NCBI GenBank assembly: GCA_024648695.1
Contig: JACAVV010000008.1
Span: forward strand, 62,001-126,000
DNA from: Nitrospina sp.
Lineage (GTDB): Bacteria > Nitrospinota > Nitrospinia > Nitrospinales > JACRGP01
Length of the DNA: 64,000 bases
Reading direction: 5' to 3'
Positions 1 through 8,446 of this stretch are shown here, one piece after another (position 1 is the first letter of the stretch; each line of letters starts with the position of its first letter). The position numbers and the translations under genes were made by a program. The notes under the pieces are model-generated. The model was not told the origin of the DNA, did not search any database, and was given only the letters and a program-made list of their open reading frames with translations.

Positions 1-2
1 CA

Positions 3-641
3 ATCCGGTCGATGGCCTCATCGGAGCCTGTTCCCTATCATTCCCTTTTTATTGCCGGACAAACCGGATTGGGAAAAACTCATTTGCTGATGGCACTGGG
101 AAACCATATTACTAAACACCAACCCGAAAAATATATTTTGTTCGTATCCGGTCCGGAACTGGTTGAACGAGTCAATCGGGATGGAGATACGTCGATTGCG
201 AATTTGATGGATTCGATCAAAGCAGTCGATTTCTTTTTAATGGATGAGGTCGATGTGCTTGTAAATTGTTCCAAAGCGCAGGAGGCCGTGTATTCCATCT
301 ATAATTCCTTAAAGGATGACGATAAAAGAATTATTTTCGCCGGCCGTGCAACACCTCAGGCTTTGAAGGGGGCCGAAGACTTTTTAACTTCCCGGTTCAA
401 ATGGGGCATGACTGCCGAAATACAGTCTATTGATGATGCGTCCATGATGAAAATCATGAAAAAACTGGGAAAGGATTTGGGTCTGTCTTTGCCCGATGCG
501 GTCCTCAACTTTTTGATCGTGAGAATTGATCGTGACTTTCCATCGATCAGGAAGGCCGTGGATACGATCAATCGTGAATCTTTCCAGCAAAAAAGAAAAG
601 TCACCATTCCTCTTGTAAAATCCTGCCTGAATATGGAGTGA
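3..641 (+). CDS. DnaA/Hda-type AAA+ ATPase, 5'-truncated by window edge
   Basis: The frame is open to the left edge, so the true start lies outside the window; the first in-window ATG (12) falls just before a DnaA-like nucleotide-binding core. A Walker A motif GQTGLGKTH and a Walker B-like FFLMDEVD are visible, followed by a sensor-type region and a small helical lid. The protein ends about 190 residues after Walker A, with no DnaA domain IV (DNA-binding helix-turn-helix). It is therefore closer to Hda or DnaC-like loaders than to DnaA itself. Such proteins regulate or assist replication initiation, but the specific role here is inference. It is followed 15 bases later by the OleC-like ligase gene on the same strand. 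Confidence 0.75.
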   Translation: MRSMASSEPVPYHSLFIAGQTGLGKTHLLMALGNHITKHQPEKYILFVSGPELVERVNRDGDTSIANLMDSIKAVDFFLMDEVDVLVNCSKAQEAVYSIYNSLKDDDKRIIFAGRATPQALKGAEDFLTSRFKWGMTAEIQSIDDASMMKIMKKLGKDLGLSLPDAVLNFLIVRIDRDFPSIRKAVDTINRESFQQKRKVTIPLVKSCLNME

Positions 642-656
642 GGTTTGAATTATTAA

Positions 657-2294
657 ATGGACCAAACCCGCAACATTTCTTGCACCCTGGAAATGCAGGC
701 CGGAGACCTGATGGATCGTCCGGCAATCTACTACCCCGTTAAAGGAACTTATTTTCAAATCACATTTGAAGAACTGAATCGGGAATGCAACCGCCTGGCT
801 TCGGGTTTGACGGGTTATGGACTGAAACGTGGCATGCGGACTTTGGTGATGGTTCCGCCGGGAAAAGATTTCATCGCCCTTACATTTGCTTTGTTTAAAA
901 TCGGAGCCGTTCCCGTCCTGATTGACCCAGGATTGGGAAAGCGAAACTTGCTCAAAGGAATAGCAGAAGCAGAACCGGCGGCAATGATTGGTATCGGCCT
1001 TGCGCATTTGTTCCGCTCTTTGTTCCCTGGGCCATTTAAATCTGTCGAAGTCAAGGTTGCGGCGGGTTCGACCGGCTTTGGGGGGATTCCTTTGCCCCGA
1101 ATTTTAGGGAAAGGGGAAGACACCTTTCAAACTGTAGACACCGAAGAAAACGATCCTGCGGCAATTTTATTCACGAGTGGCAGTACAGGACCGGCCAAAG
1201 GAGTGTTGTATACACATGGCATGTTTCTGAGGCAGGTGGAAATTCTGCGAAAACATTTCAATATCCGACCCGGCGAAGTGGAGATGCCGACCTTCCCGCT
1301 TTTTGCTTTGTTTGGAACCGGAATGGGGATGACGTGTGTGATTCCTGAAATGGATCCCACGTGTCCGGCGAAGGTCGATCCACAAACCATTATTCGTACG
1401 GTCGAGCGATTTCATGTTACTAGCAGTTTTGGTTCGCCCGCCTTGTGGGATACGGTCAGCCGCTACTGCGTTGAGAATGGAGTACGCCTGAATGGACTCA
1501 AAAGAATTTTAATGGCAGGAGCTCCAGTTCCGGGTAGCTTGTTGAAACGGTTCGACAATATCCTGGATGCTGATGCGAACATTTTTACACCCTATGGTGC
1601 TACGGAATCATTGCCCACCTGTTCCATTGGTCATAAGGAGATCGTGCGAGAAACCTGGGATCAAACCGTTCAGGGTAAAGGGACATGTGTTGGTAAACCG
1701 GTGCCGGGAGTCAATTTAAAAATCATTCGCATCTGTGATGACCCGATTCTTGAATGGAACTCTGGTCTTGAATTGCCTGCACAAGAGATAGGTGAAATTA
1801 TAGTCAGCAGTCCCTGGGTGACACACGAGTACTTTCGGCGTGAAGAAGCCACGCTCCTTGCCAAAATCCGGGATGGTTCTACTCTCTGGCATCGTATGGG
1901 GGATGTGGGTTATCTGGACGAGTCGGGGCGCGTCTGGTTTTGCGGTCGAAAGAGTCACCGGGTGGTGACGCCTGAAAGTACCTTGTTTACCATTCCTTGC
2001 GAAGCCATTTTTAACAGGCATTTGGATGTCAAGCGGTCCGCGCTGGTGGGAATAGGTGATAAACCCAATCAACGCCCTGTAATGATTGTAGAGCCCGAAG
2101 GAAAAAAGAGAACAAGGACGAAACAAGAACGGGGAAAATTCAGAGCCGAATTGCGAAAGCTTGGAAATGAGTCATTTTTGACCCGAGAAATAGTTGATGT
2201 TATATTCCATCCATCTTTTCCTGTGGATATTCGTCACAACGCTAAAATATTCAGGGAACGTTTGGCCGATTGGGCGGCCAAAAAAATCACTTGA
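657..2294 (+). CDS. oleC: OleC-like AMP-dependent synthetase (beta-lactone synthetase family)
   Basis: A 545-residue adenylate-forming enzyme. The ATP-binding P-loop FTSGSTGPAKG lies near residues 172-182, an adenine-binding motif YGATES follows, and a C-terminal FPVDIRHNAKI block carries the family lysine. The pattern of blocks (PTFPLFALF, VIPEMDPT, GTCVGKPVPG, HRMGDVGYLDE) matches OleC, which in olefin-producing bacteria converts a beta-hydroxy acid to a beta-lactone in head-to-head hydrocarbon synthesis. OleA, OleB and OleD are not next to it in this window. The start ATG is preceded by a GGAG-like sequence inside the end of the upstream gene at a long spacing, so translation may be partly coupled. 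OleC-type ligases also occur in beta-lactone natural-product pathways; that is the main alternative. Confidence 0.8.
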   Translation: MDQTRNISCTLEMQAGDLMDRPAIYYPVKGTYFQITFEELNRECNRLASGLTGYGLKRGMRTLVMVPPGKDFIALTFALFKIGAVPVLIDPGLGKRNLLKGIAEAEPAAMIGIGLAHLFRSLFPGPFKSVEVKVAAGSTGFGGIPLPRILGKGEDTFQTVDTEENDPAAILFTSGSTGPAKGVLYTHGMFLRQVEILRKHFNIRPGEVEMPTFPLFALFGTGMGMTCVIPEMDPTCPAKVDPQTIIRTVERFHVTSSFGSPALWDTVSRYCVENGVRLNGLKRILMAGAPVPGSLLKRFDNILDADANIFTPYGATESLPTCSIGHKEIVRETWDQTVQGKGTCVGKPVPGVNLKIIRICDDPILEWNSGLELPAQEIGEIIVSSPWVTHEYFRREEATLLAKIRDGSTLWHRMGDVGYLDESGRVWFCGRKSHRVVTPESTLFTIPCEAIFNRHLDVKRSALVGIGDKPNQRPVMIVEPEGKKRTRTKQERGKFRAELRKLGNESFLTREIVDVIFHPSFPVDIRHNAKIFRERLADWAAKKIT

Positions 2295-2418
2295 GCCCTA
2301 ATTGCAATTTTAATCGCAAGAGCTTGTCTTTGCGTTTTCCTACATTAATTTTTTGTAAAGTGTAGGTCCCTTAAATTAACAACTGGATTTTAGATCAGTG
2401 ATAAGGAAGGAAGGCTGA

Positions 2419-3165
2419 ATGATTCCTGATTGGCTTATGAAAACCGCAAAGGTAGTCGTACCCGCGCCAATTAAACCGTTAATCAAGCATGCCTACTTTA
2501 AATATATCAAAGGTTGCCGGTTTTCCCGCTTTGATTTGGATCGCCAACTTGAAAAGTATATTGGGTACGACAATGGCTTCTTTGTTGAATTGGGTGCGCA
2601 CGATGGCTTTACCCAATCGAATACCTATTACTACGAGTTAAAGCGAGGGTGGAAAGGAATTCTGGTGGAGCCTTCCCCTTTTTTATATATGAGTTGTCTG
2701 CACTTTCGGGGGAATTCATCCAATCGTATTTTTTGCAGTGCCTGTGTGAGTTTTGAGTATGATAAGAAGTATGTGGATATGGAGTATGCAGGAGTTATGT
2801 CCATCGCTTCAAACCTGGACCTGGATATCGAAAGCAAGGAAACTCATTTGGAAAAAGGCAGGGCCATGTTGAATTCAAAAAACGAAGGTATTGCTTTCGG
2901 TGCCTTGGCGAGAACTTTGACGGATATTCTCAAGGAAGGTTCCGCTCCGAAATTGATAGATCTTCTTTCCCTTGATGTTGAGGGTGCGGAGATGGAAGTT
3001 TTGCTGGGGATTGATTTTGAGGTTTATGGCTTCAAATATATGATAATTGAATGCCGAAAAATAAATAAAGTGGAACAATTCCTGTCTGATAAGGGCTATA
3101 AGCTTATTGAAAAGCTTTCCCACCACGATTACCTTTTCGGTCCTTCCACACCTGCCTCGAGTTAA
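2419..3165 (+). CDS. FkbM family SAM-dependent methyltransferase
   Basis: A 248-residue protein whose central region has the FkbM layout: FFVELGAHDGFTQSNT (SAM-binding glycine motif, about residue 54), then GILVEPSP, then LLSLDVEGAEMEVL with the acidic residues after the fourth strand. FkbM enzymes methylate hydroxyl groups of small molecules or sugars; the substrate cannot be read from sequence. A purine-rich Shine-Dalgarno (AAGGAAGG) lies 8 bases before the ATG. It follows the OleC-like gene after a 124-base gap and ends convergent to the TRAP gene. Methylation of surface polysaccharide is a common role for members with this N-terminal region, but that is inference. Confidence 0.85.
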   Translation: MIPDWLMKTAKVVVPAPIKPLIKHAYFKYIKGCRFSRFDLDRQLEKYIGYDNGFFVELGAHDGFTQSNTYYYELKRGWKGILVEPSPFLYMSCLHFRGNSSNRIFCSACVSFEYDKKYVDMEYAGVMSIASNLDLDIESKETHLEKGRAMLNSKNEGIAFGALARTLTDILKEGSAPKLIDLLSLDVEGAEMEVLLGIDFEVYGFKYMIIECRKINKVEQFLSDKGYKLIEKLSHHDYLFGPSTPASS

Positions 3166-3236
3166 ATAGGCATAGAATAGCTACAAATTCAGCAGGGAAA
3201 CACCTTAACTTTAATACCGGGGCGGAGTGTATTGGA

Positions 3237-4295
3237 CTATTTATTTCGATAATCTTTTAAATGTCCCAGCACTGTATCCAGAAGTTTTTTGGAAAACAAT
3301 TTGCCGGTCAGGTGCTTTTGAATGACTTCTCCCGAATTGTGAAACTCCTCCAAAGCTTGAGCGTTGGGTTCCCTGGCCAGAAGTAATCCATTCTTTAGCA
3401 TCACCGCAATACTTTTTTCGTTATCCTTTTGCACGATTTTCATAAGGTCGTGCAAACATTTACGGCTGATATTTAAAAAAGCCTCTTTTTGATCTTTTGG
3501 TAATTTCTTGAAACTTCGTTTGGACATCAAAACCGCGCCTGTGGAATTGCCCATCCGAACCTGAGACATGTACTTGACCTTGGTGAACCATTGCAGAGCC
3601 AATGCTCCAACAGGTGAAGCGTAAACCGTATCAATCATTCCTGTTTGAAGCGACAATAAAACATCCGTAATTGATAAGGGGAAAGGCGAAACCTTAAGTG
3701 CCGAATACGCCTCCTGCACTAAAGGGTCTCCTTCCCACATCCAGGATTTGGTCGTTTGAAGATCGGCCACGGTGCTGATTTGCCGGTTCGAGAAAAAATG
3801 CACCCAACCCACGGGAACCCAACCCAGTAAAATGTAACCCTTCTTTTCAAACTGATTGGCAAAGTAGTGGGTCATCTTTTCATAAATGTATTCCACTTCC
3901 TTGTCGTTTCGGAACAGGAAAGGTAAGTCCAGCACCCGAACCTCCGGAAGGATCTGTCCCAGGCCGACGCCGGTAAAGCCAGCAGAATGGATCTGTCCAA
4001 TTCGCATTTTTCGAATGACGTCTTTTTCATCCCCTGACACTCCCCCGGAATAAAATTTAAAAGCGACTTTATTTTTGGTTTGCTTACGCAGTTTTTTGTC
4101 CATCACCCGCATTTGATTCATCCAGGATGAACCTTCCGGAGCGAGGGTGGAGAATTTGATATAGTGCTTTTTGCCAGCGAAAGAACTTTCTGCAAATGTT
4201 AGCAACAGGATCAAGCAGACCCAGAAAACTCCAAATCGTTGCAACACGGTAGTTTCGGAAAAAGACCTTGAACTCAGTAAGGTGTCTTTATTCAT
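3237..4295 (-). CDS. TRAP transporter substrate-binding protein (DctP/TatP type)
   Basis: Periplasmic solute-binding protein. The chosen start (MNKDT) gives a signal peptide with hydrophobic core FGVFWVCLILLLTF and a likely cleavage after SSFA. The mature part begins HYIKFSTLAPEGSSW, a standard DctP opening, and continues with the conserved GVGLGQILPEVRVLDLPFLF and PVGWVHFFSNR blocks. This start overlaps the stop of the upstream TatT gene by 8 bases (ATGAATAA), indicating translational coupling. A longer in-frame extension upstream would add non-signal sequence and was rejected. No DctQ/DctM membrane subunits lie downstream: the next gene is convergent. The ligand is unknown. Confidence 0.88.
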   Translation of the reverse strand: MNKDTLLSSRSFSETTVLQRFGVFWVCLILLLTFAESSFAGKKHYIKFSTLAPEGSSWMNQMRVMDKKLRKQTKNKVAFKFYSGGVSGDEKDVIRKMRIGQIHSAGFTGVGLGQILPEVRVLDLPFLFRNDKEVEYIYEKMTHYFANQFEKKGYILLGWVPVGWVHFFSNRQISTVADLQTTKSWMWEGDPLVQEAYSALKVSPFPLSITDVLLSLQTGMIDTVYASPVGALALQWFTKVKYMSQVRMGNSTGAVLMSKRSFKKLPKDQKEAFLNISRKCLHDLMKIVQKDNEKSIAVMLKNGLLLAREPNAQALEEFHNSGEVIQKHLTGKLFSKKLLDTVLGHLKDYRNK

Positions 4296-5223
4296 CAGGT
4301 TCGAAAAAATCATCAATATCTCCCAGAAGGGTTTCGGCTTTTTCCCTGGCCACCTCATTTGCCAGACGTTGTTCCGGCAGGATGTCTGAGGGACTTTCAA
4401 TCACTTCGGTTAACAAGCGTTTGTACAATTTTCGGTTTTGGGTCTGGATCGCGTAGGTCTGCGCGTAAATCACTTTGGTGATGAGGAATTTGTCATGGGT
4501 CAATTCGATATTACGCTCAAAATGGGTTTTCGCCTTTTCGGGATCGCCGCCTAAAAGTTTGGTGCGGCCTCCAAAAAAACCGCCCATCAATAAATGGGGG
4601 CCGGCATAATGAAAGTTCTCATCCAACTCAAGCGTTTTGAGAATTACTTTTTCCAGTTTGGAAATATCCGCAAAGGTTTCGGGATCATGCAAATTCAGTT
4701 TCACCCATCCCGCCCAGCAACTGCCAAGCCAGTATAAACCCGGCAATTGTTCCCGATCGATTCCAGCAAGTGCCAGCTCCAGGTCTTTCAGTTGCAGTGA
4801 TGAAAGATTTTCAGGGACACCGTTTTTGGCCAGGCTACGTTCCGCATATTCTCTTCCCCTTTGGTATAACCTGGACGCCCGTTCCGGTTCATCATCCTGA
4901 AGGAAACTGAACGCGTAACTGCAAAACCCTTCCGCGAGACTTAGCATCAGGGTGAGGTTGTCCGGATCGGTCTTGGCCAGGCCTTCAAGCAGTTTCAGGT
5001 TTCCGGGAATGGCCTGTCTTGCAAATTCGGGATCAGTTTCTTCATAAAATGAATCCTGTTGATCTGCCAGCAACGGTGTGATAAGTCCGACGGTCATCTT
5101 TTGGGTCGAGCAAGCGGTGAATGCGAAAAGGGTGAGGCAAGCGATGGAGAGAACTTGAAGAACTTGCCTGAAAGGTATATATTTGAATTTTAAAGGTGCT
5201 ATTGGAATTTTCTTGAGATTCAT
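4288..5223 (-). CDS. tatT: TRAP transporter-associated lipoprotein, TatT family
   Basis: A 311-residue lipoprotein. The start at 5223 is followed by a hydrophobic stretch (VLSIACLTLFAFTAC) ending in a lipobox cysteine. The rest is helical and TPR-like, with the blocks GLAKTDPDNLTLMLSLAEGFC and LLMGGFFGGRTKLLGGDPEKA typical of TatT, the T component described in Treponema, where TatT associates with a DctP-type binding protein (TatP). Here it is directly upstream of, and overlaps, such a gene, which supports the assignment. A longer in-frame start (5349) would put the lipobox too deep. Expected location is the outer membrane periplasmic face or the inner membrane; its exact role in uptake is not established. 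Confidence 0.85.
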   Translation of the reverse strand: MNLKKIPIAPLKFKYIPFRQVLQVLSIACLTLFAFTACSTQKMTVGLITPLLADQQDSFYEETDPEFARQAIPGNLKLLEGLAKTDPDNLTLMLSLAEGFCSYAFSFLQDDEPERASRLYQRGREYAERSLAKNGVPENLSSLQLKDLELALAGIDREQLPGLYWLGSCWAGWVKLNLHDPETFADISKLEKVILKTLELDENFHYAGPHLLMGGFFGGRTKLLGGDPEKAKTHFERNIELTHDKFLITKVIYAQTYAIQTQNRKLYKRLLTEVIESPSDILPEQRLANEVAREKAETLLGDIDDFFEPDE

Positions 5224-5443
5224 AAGGGCATGGTACCAAAAGCTTTTGCTTCCAACAACCGTTCTCCTAATATTTTGACATAAAATTCCGCCTTTGATAC
5301 CATGGATCCGAAAAAGTGTTAAGCAGATAAGTTTCAATCCACACCTCAAAGGTTATGAATCCAACGTAACTTTTGCCGGTGTTTTTGCCCTTGCGTTTCG
5401 CTTCTTTTCCGATTTCCAACCCGAAATTTCCGGAGCCTCCAGA

Positions 5444-5677
5444 ATGCCCGAAAAACCTTTGCAATCTTCCGAAACCTGGATCCGAAGGGTCTTGTTCGTT
5501 TTGGGCGCCGTCCTTGTTGTCGTAGGCCTGGTCCGGCAGGGACCCGTTTTGGGTGGAACCTATATGGAGTTTATTGAAGGCAAAGGGTACCTGGCTTTGA
5601 TTACCGGTTTGATCATGATCGTTTTAGGGTTCTCCGTTCCATTGCTTATCGGGGAAGATGATTCGGACGTTAACTGA
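5444..5677 (+). CDS. Small two-helix membrane protein (DUF2905-like)
   Basis: A 77-residue protein with two predicted membrane spans: WIRRVLFVLGAVLVVVGLV and a C-terminal segment LALITGLIMIVLGFSVPLLI, joined by a short loop rich in glycine. The ATG at 5444 has a GGAG Shine-Dalgarno 9 bases upstream, which fixes the start; an earlier in-frame ATG at 5294 would add unrelated sequence. The layout (helix, G-rich loop with acidic residues, helix) is like the small DUF2905 family, but the match by eye is weak. It is divergent from tatT and is followed 25 bases later by the DUF1844 gene. Confidence 0.6.
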   Translation: MPEKPLQSSETWIRRVLFVLGAVLVVVGLVRQGPVLGGTYMEFIEGKGYLALITGLIMIVLGFSVPLLIGEDDSDVN

Positions 5678-5702
5678 CTCACCTTTTAAAGGAATCGAAA
5701 CC

Positions 5703-6116
5703 ATGAGCGACGAAATTAAAGACGAAGGTTTTTCTATCAAGGACAACCGTTCATCGCAGAAGACGGATGAGGATTTAAATGAATCTTCTTCGGCAACCGG
5801 GGAAGACCCCGAATCGTCGGCTGAACGGGAAGTGGATTCGGGTTCAACGGCAACCGGGACGAGCCCGGCGTCTATCGATTTTCCTACATTTATTCTGTCC
5901 CTCACTTCTTCGGCGTTTTATCACATGGGAGAAATAGCGGACCCTCAAACGGGACAAAAAAGTGTCGATCTCAGCGCGGCCAAGCAAACCATCGATATTC
6001 TGGTCATGTTGAAGGAAAAGACCACAGGCAACCTCAATGCCGAAGAGACCCAACTGATGGACCAATTGACCTATGAACTGCAAATGAAGTTTTTAAACAA
6101 AAGCCAGGAAAAATAG
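5703..6116 (+). CDS. DUF1844 domain protein
   Basis: A 137-residue soluble protein. The first 55 residues are low-complexity and acidic (Ser, Glu, Asp rich). Residues from about 58 carry the DUF1844 signature: FPTFILSLTSSAFYHMGEIADPQTGQ, then DLSAAKQTIDILVMLKEKTTGNL and a final helix. The function of DUF1844 is unknown. The start at 5703 (MSDEIKD) has AAAGGA about 10 bases upstream; the ORF could begin earlier at 5658 but lacks a good site there. It lies in a run of small plus-strand genes. Confidence 0.8.
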   Translation: MSDEIKDEGFSIKDNRSSQKTDEDLNESSSATGEDPESSAEREVDSGSTATGTSPASIDFPTFILSLTSSAFYHMGEIADPQTGQKSVDLSAAKQTIDILVMLKEKTTGNLNAEETQLMDQLTYELQMKFLNKSQEK

Positions 6117-6157
6117 GCTTGTCCTGAAAACCTGGAGTACTTGGAGTTGAATCTTTA

Positions 6158-6886
6158 ATGGCCTTACCCACCGACCATAATGGCATGTTCATCCAGGGGA
6201 TGACCGATTCCGAAGAATTGCAAAAGTTTTTGACCTTGAAGTTTCCTCAAGGAGAAGTGCAGGAAACTTATGACCGGCGTCTGGATGAAGTGAAAACCGT
6301 TTCCAAACAAGATTCGAAAACTCCCCTTCGTGCCTTCTGGAAAATGGTGGACCGGTCCTTCGATCAAAAGTCGGAACCTCTGCAATGTCAGGAAGGGTGC
6401 GGACATTGTTGCTACACCGCTGTGGCCGCCACCCAACTGGAATGGGACGGTATCCTGAACAATGCAAGGGAAAATGATATTGACCTGAATCAGGTCATTG
6501 AACGGTCCACTCGAACCATCTCGAAGGTACGAAAAGTCCTGGACCAGGGAAAGGATCTGGAACAAGTGGATTGGCACCGCCTTGTAATCAACCAGCCTTG
6601 CCCTTTTTTGAACGACGACCAATCCTGCATGGTGTATGAGGATCGTCCTCTTGATTGCCGAATGGTGGTTGCCTACCGTGACGCATGTACCTCAAAAAAC
6701 CTGGAGCATGCACAACGGGCTGTGGTGGTTGACGAAGCGGTGGGCCCAACCGTTATTGCGCGGCTTCAACATGAGCAAACGCCCAAAATCAAACGCCGAA
6801 AGTTTACCGGATCGCAAAAGGTCCGGCTTCTGCATCACTGGTTGATTCTTTGGCAAGAGAAAAACAAAAAGAAAAAACGACGCTGA
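6158..6886 (+). CDS. YkgJ family cysteine-cluster protein
   Basis: A 242-residue protein with the CxxxCxxCC cluster CQEGCGHCC near residue 80 and later cysteines in QPCPFL, DQSCMVYEDRPLDCR and DACTSK. This is the pattern of the YkgJ/UPF0153 family, whose cysteines are thought to bind a zinc or iron-sulfur centre. Function is not established; some relatives act in flagellin lysine methylation (FliB) but nothing flagellar is nearby. The C-terminus is very basic (KNKKKKRR). A GGAG lies about 13 bases before the ATG. Confidence 0.8.
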   Translation: MALPTDHNGMFIQGMTDSEELQKFLTLKFPQGEVQETYDRRLDEVKTVSKQDSKTPLRAFWKMVDRSFDQKSEPLQCQEGCGHCCYTAVAATQLEWDGILNNARENDIDLNQVIERSTRTISKVRKVLDQGKDLEQVDWHRLVINQPCPFLNDDQSCMVYEDRPLDCRMVVAYRDACTSKNLEHAQRAVVVDEAVGPTVIARLQHEQTPKIKRRKFTGSQKVRLLHHWLILWQEKNKKKKRR

Positions 6887-6958
6887 ATTATTTTCAAAAT
6901 TTTGGTTTGTTCAGTTTAGTCGTTCCCATTAAATACGCCTGCCCTGTTAAGATACCCA

Positions 6959-7978
6959 ATGCCAAAAGCCGCCCTATTAGAAAAGCCTCAACATGTCCGT
7001 CTGATTGACCGCGATCCATTAATCCCCGCTGGGGGAGAAGTGGTGATTCAAGTTCAAACCGCGGGTATTTGCGGCACGGATCTGGCGTTGTTTTCTGGGG
7101 ATTACCCCGTTCCTCTGCCTCTGGTATTGGGTCATGAGTTTACAGGATCCGTTCGCAAATTGGGAGATGGCGTTGAATCCACCTGGCTCGGAAAAAGGGT
7201 CACCGCTGAAATAAACAACACCTGTGTTGCCCTTGGGCAAACGGAATTGTGTGTCGCTTGCAGAAAAGGTCTGCCGAGTCATTGTCAAAAAAGAAACGTC
7301 ACCGGAATCATTGAACACGACGGCGCCTTTGCAGAAGAAATTTGTGTGCCTGCGGGTGCCCTGCATGAGTTGCCCGAAAACCTCGACCCGGTGACAGCTT
7401 CCCTGACAGAACCATTGGCGGCGGCTTTGCAAACGTTTGTCATGACTCCCATGCAAACAGGTGGAACGGTGGTTGTGTTGGGACCCGGCAGGCTGGGGAT
7501 ACTCATCGTTTTTGTGGCCGCCTTGCGCGGATTGAAGGTTGTGGCGATATCGCGAAGCGAATCGAAACGCAAGCGGGCCCTGGAATTCGGCGCGTCCCAT
7601 GCATTTACACCTGAAGAAGCAGAGTCTCAGGTTCAACAATGGACCGAAGGTTTGGGCGCCGATCTTGTTGTGGAGGCCACGGGTAATCCAGATTCAATTG
7701 ATCTTGCAATGTCATTGATCCGGCCAAGAGGAACTCTATCGGTGAAAACCACCTGCGGACTTCCGGCTCATGGATTGGACATGACCCGTCTCGTTGTGGA
7801 TGAAATTTGTTTGCAAGGGTCCCGTTGTGGTCCATTCGAGCCCGCCTTAAAACTGCTTGAGGGCCATGCTCAAAAATTGAAAACGTTGATCACCTCCACT
7901 CCCCGATTGGCGCACGTACAAAAAGCCCTGGAGTCTGCGTACCATGAGAGTAAAGTGGTATTTGAAATGGATTGCTGA
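6959..7978 (+). CDS. Zinc-dependent MDR alcohol/threonine dehydrogenase-like protein
   Basis: A 339-residue medium-chain dehydrogenase. The catalytic zinc ligands are visible: Cys38 in AGICGTD and His59-Glu60 in LGHEF. A partly altered structural-zinc lobe (NNTC, LCVAC, SHC) follows. The Rossmann glycine motif is LGPGRLGIL near residue 180. Relatives oxidise secondary alcohols such as threonine, sorbitol or other polyols; the substrate here cannot be told. No sensible Shine-Dalgarno is seen, so the start rests on homology. The gene for a membrane-anchored BamE-like protein follows after 12 bases, and the two may be co-transcribed. Confidence 0.85.
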   Translation: MPKAALLEKPQHVRLIDRDPLIPAGGEVVIQVQTAGICGTDLALFSGDYPVPLPLVLGHEFTGSVRKLGDGVESTWLGKRVTAEINNTCVALGQTELCVACRKGLPSHCQKRNVTGIIEHDGAFAEEICVPAGALHELPENLDPVTASLTEPLAAALQTFVMTPMQTGGTVVVLGPGRLGILIVFVAALRGLKVVAISRSESKRKRALEFGASHAFTPEEAESQVQQWTEGLGADLVVEATGNPDSIDLAMSLIRPRGTLSVKTTCGLPAHGLDMTRLVVDEICLQGSRCGPFEPALKLLEGHAQKLKTLITSTPRLAHVQKALESAYHESKVVFEMDC

Positions 7979-7990
7979 GGAGCCTCTGGA

Positions 7991-8428
7991 ATGAGTTCGC
8001 GAATCGATACCAATAAACGAAGGGTCTGGATCGGTGGATTGGGTTTTGCCCTGATCGGACTTATTTTCTTTGGAACACTTGAATACTATAAGAAGGAAGA
8101 ACCTGAATCGCAATCCCTGAGTGTAGATGATCCCCGCCGCTTCAATCAGGCCGTCTGGCTCGCCCAGCAAGGTTCGGATGCGGATGAGAATCCCCGCAAA
8201 CTGATGCTGGAAGATTTACAGAAAAATCATTTTAAAAGCGGGATGCCTAAGGCGGAAATCATTCAGTTGCTTGGAACTCCTGATTCGCCGTTTCAGGAGG
8301 ATGAGGAGGAACCTTGTTTGAACTACCGCATTGGAAAATGGGTTCCCGCGCAGGAAGGGGAGGGAGTCTTTCGCATCTGCCTCAATGCATCTGGTGGATT
8401 GGATCATTTTCAAATCCAACAAGAATAA
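7991..8428 (+). CDS. Membrane-anchored protein with BamE/SmpA-like motif
   Basis: A 145-residue protein with one N-terminal membrane anchor (VWIGGLGFALIGLIFFGTL). The soluble part has FKSGMPKAEIIQLLGTPD, which resembles the opening helix-strand of BamE/SmpA-like and related two-layer domains (GMTKAEVIALLGxPD), followed by a LNYRIGKW strand. It has no lipobox, so it is not a classical BamE lipoprotein. GGAG lies 10 bases before the ATG. Function unknown; the fold suggestion is inference from a short motif. Confidence 0.6.
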   Translation: MSSRIDTNKRRVWIGGLGFALIGLIFFGTLEYYKKEEPESQSLSVDDPRRFNQAVWLAQQGSDADENPRKLMLEDLQKNHFKSGMPKAEIIQLLGTPDSPFQEDEEEPCLNYRIGKWVPAQEGEGVFRICLNASGGLDHFQIQQE

Positions 8429-8446
8429 AGAAAAAAGTTTAGTCCC

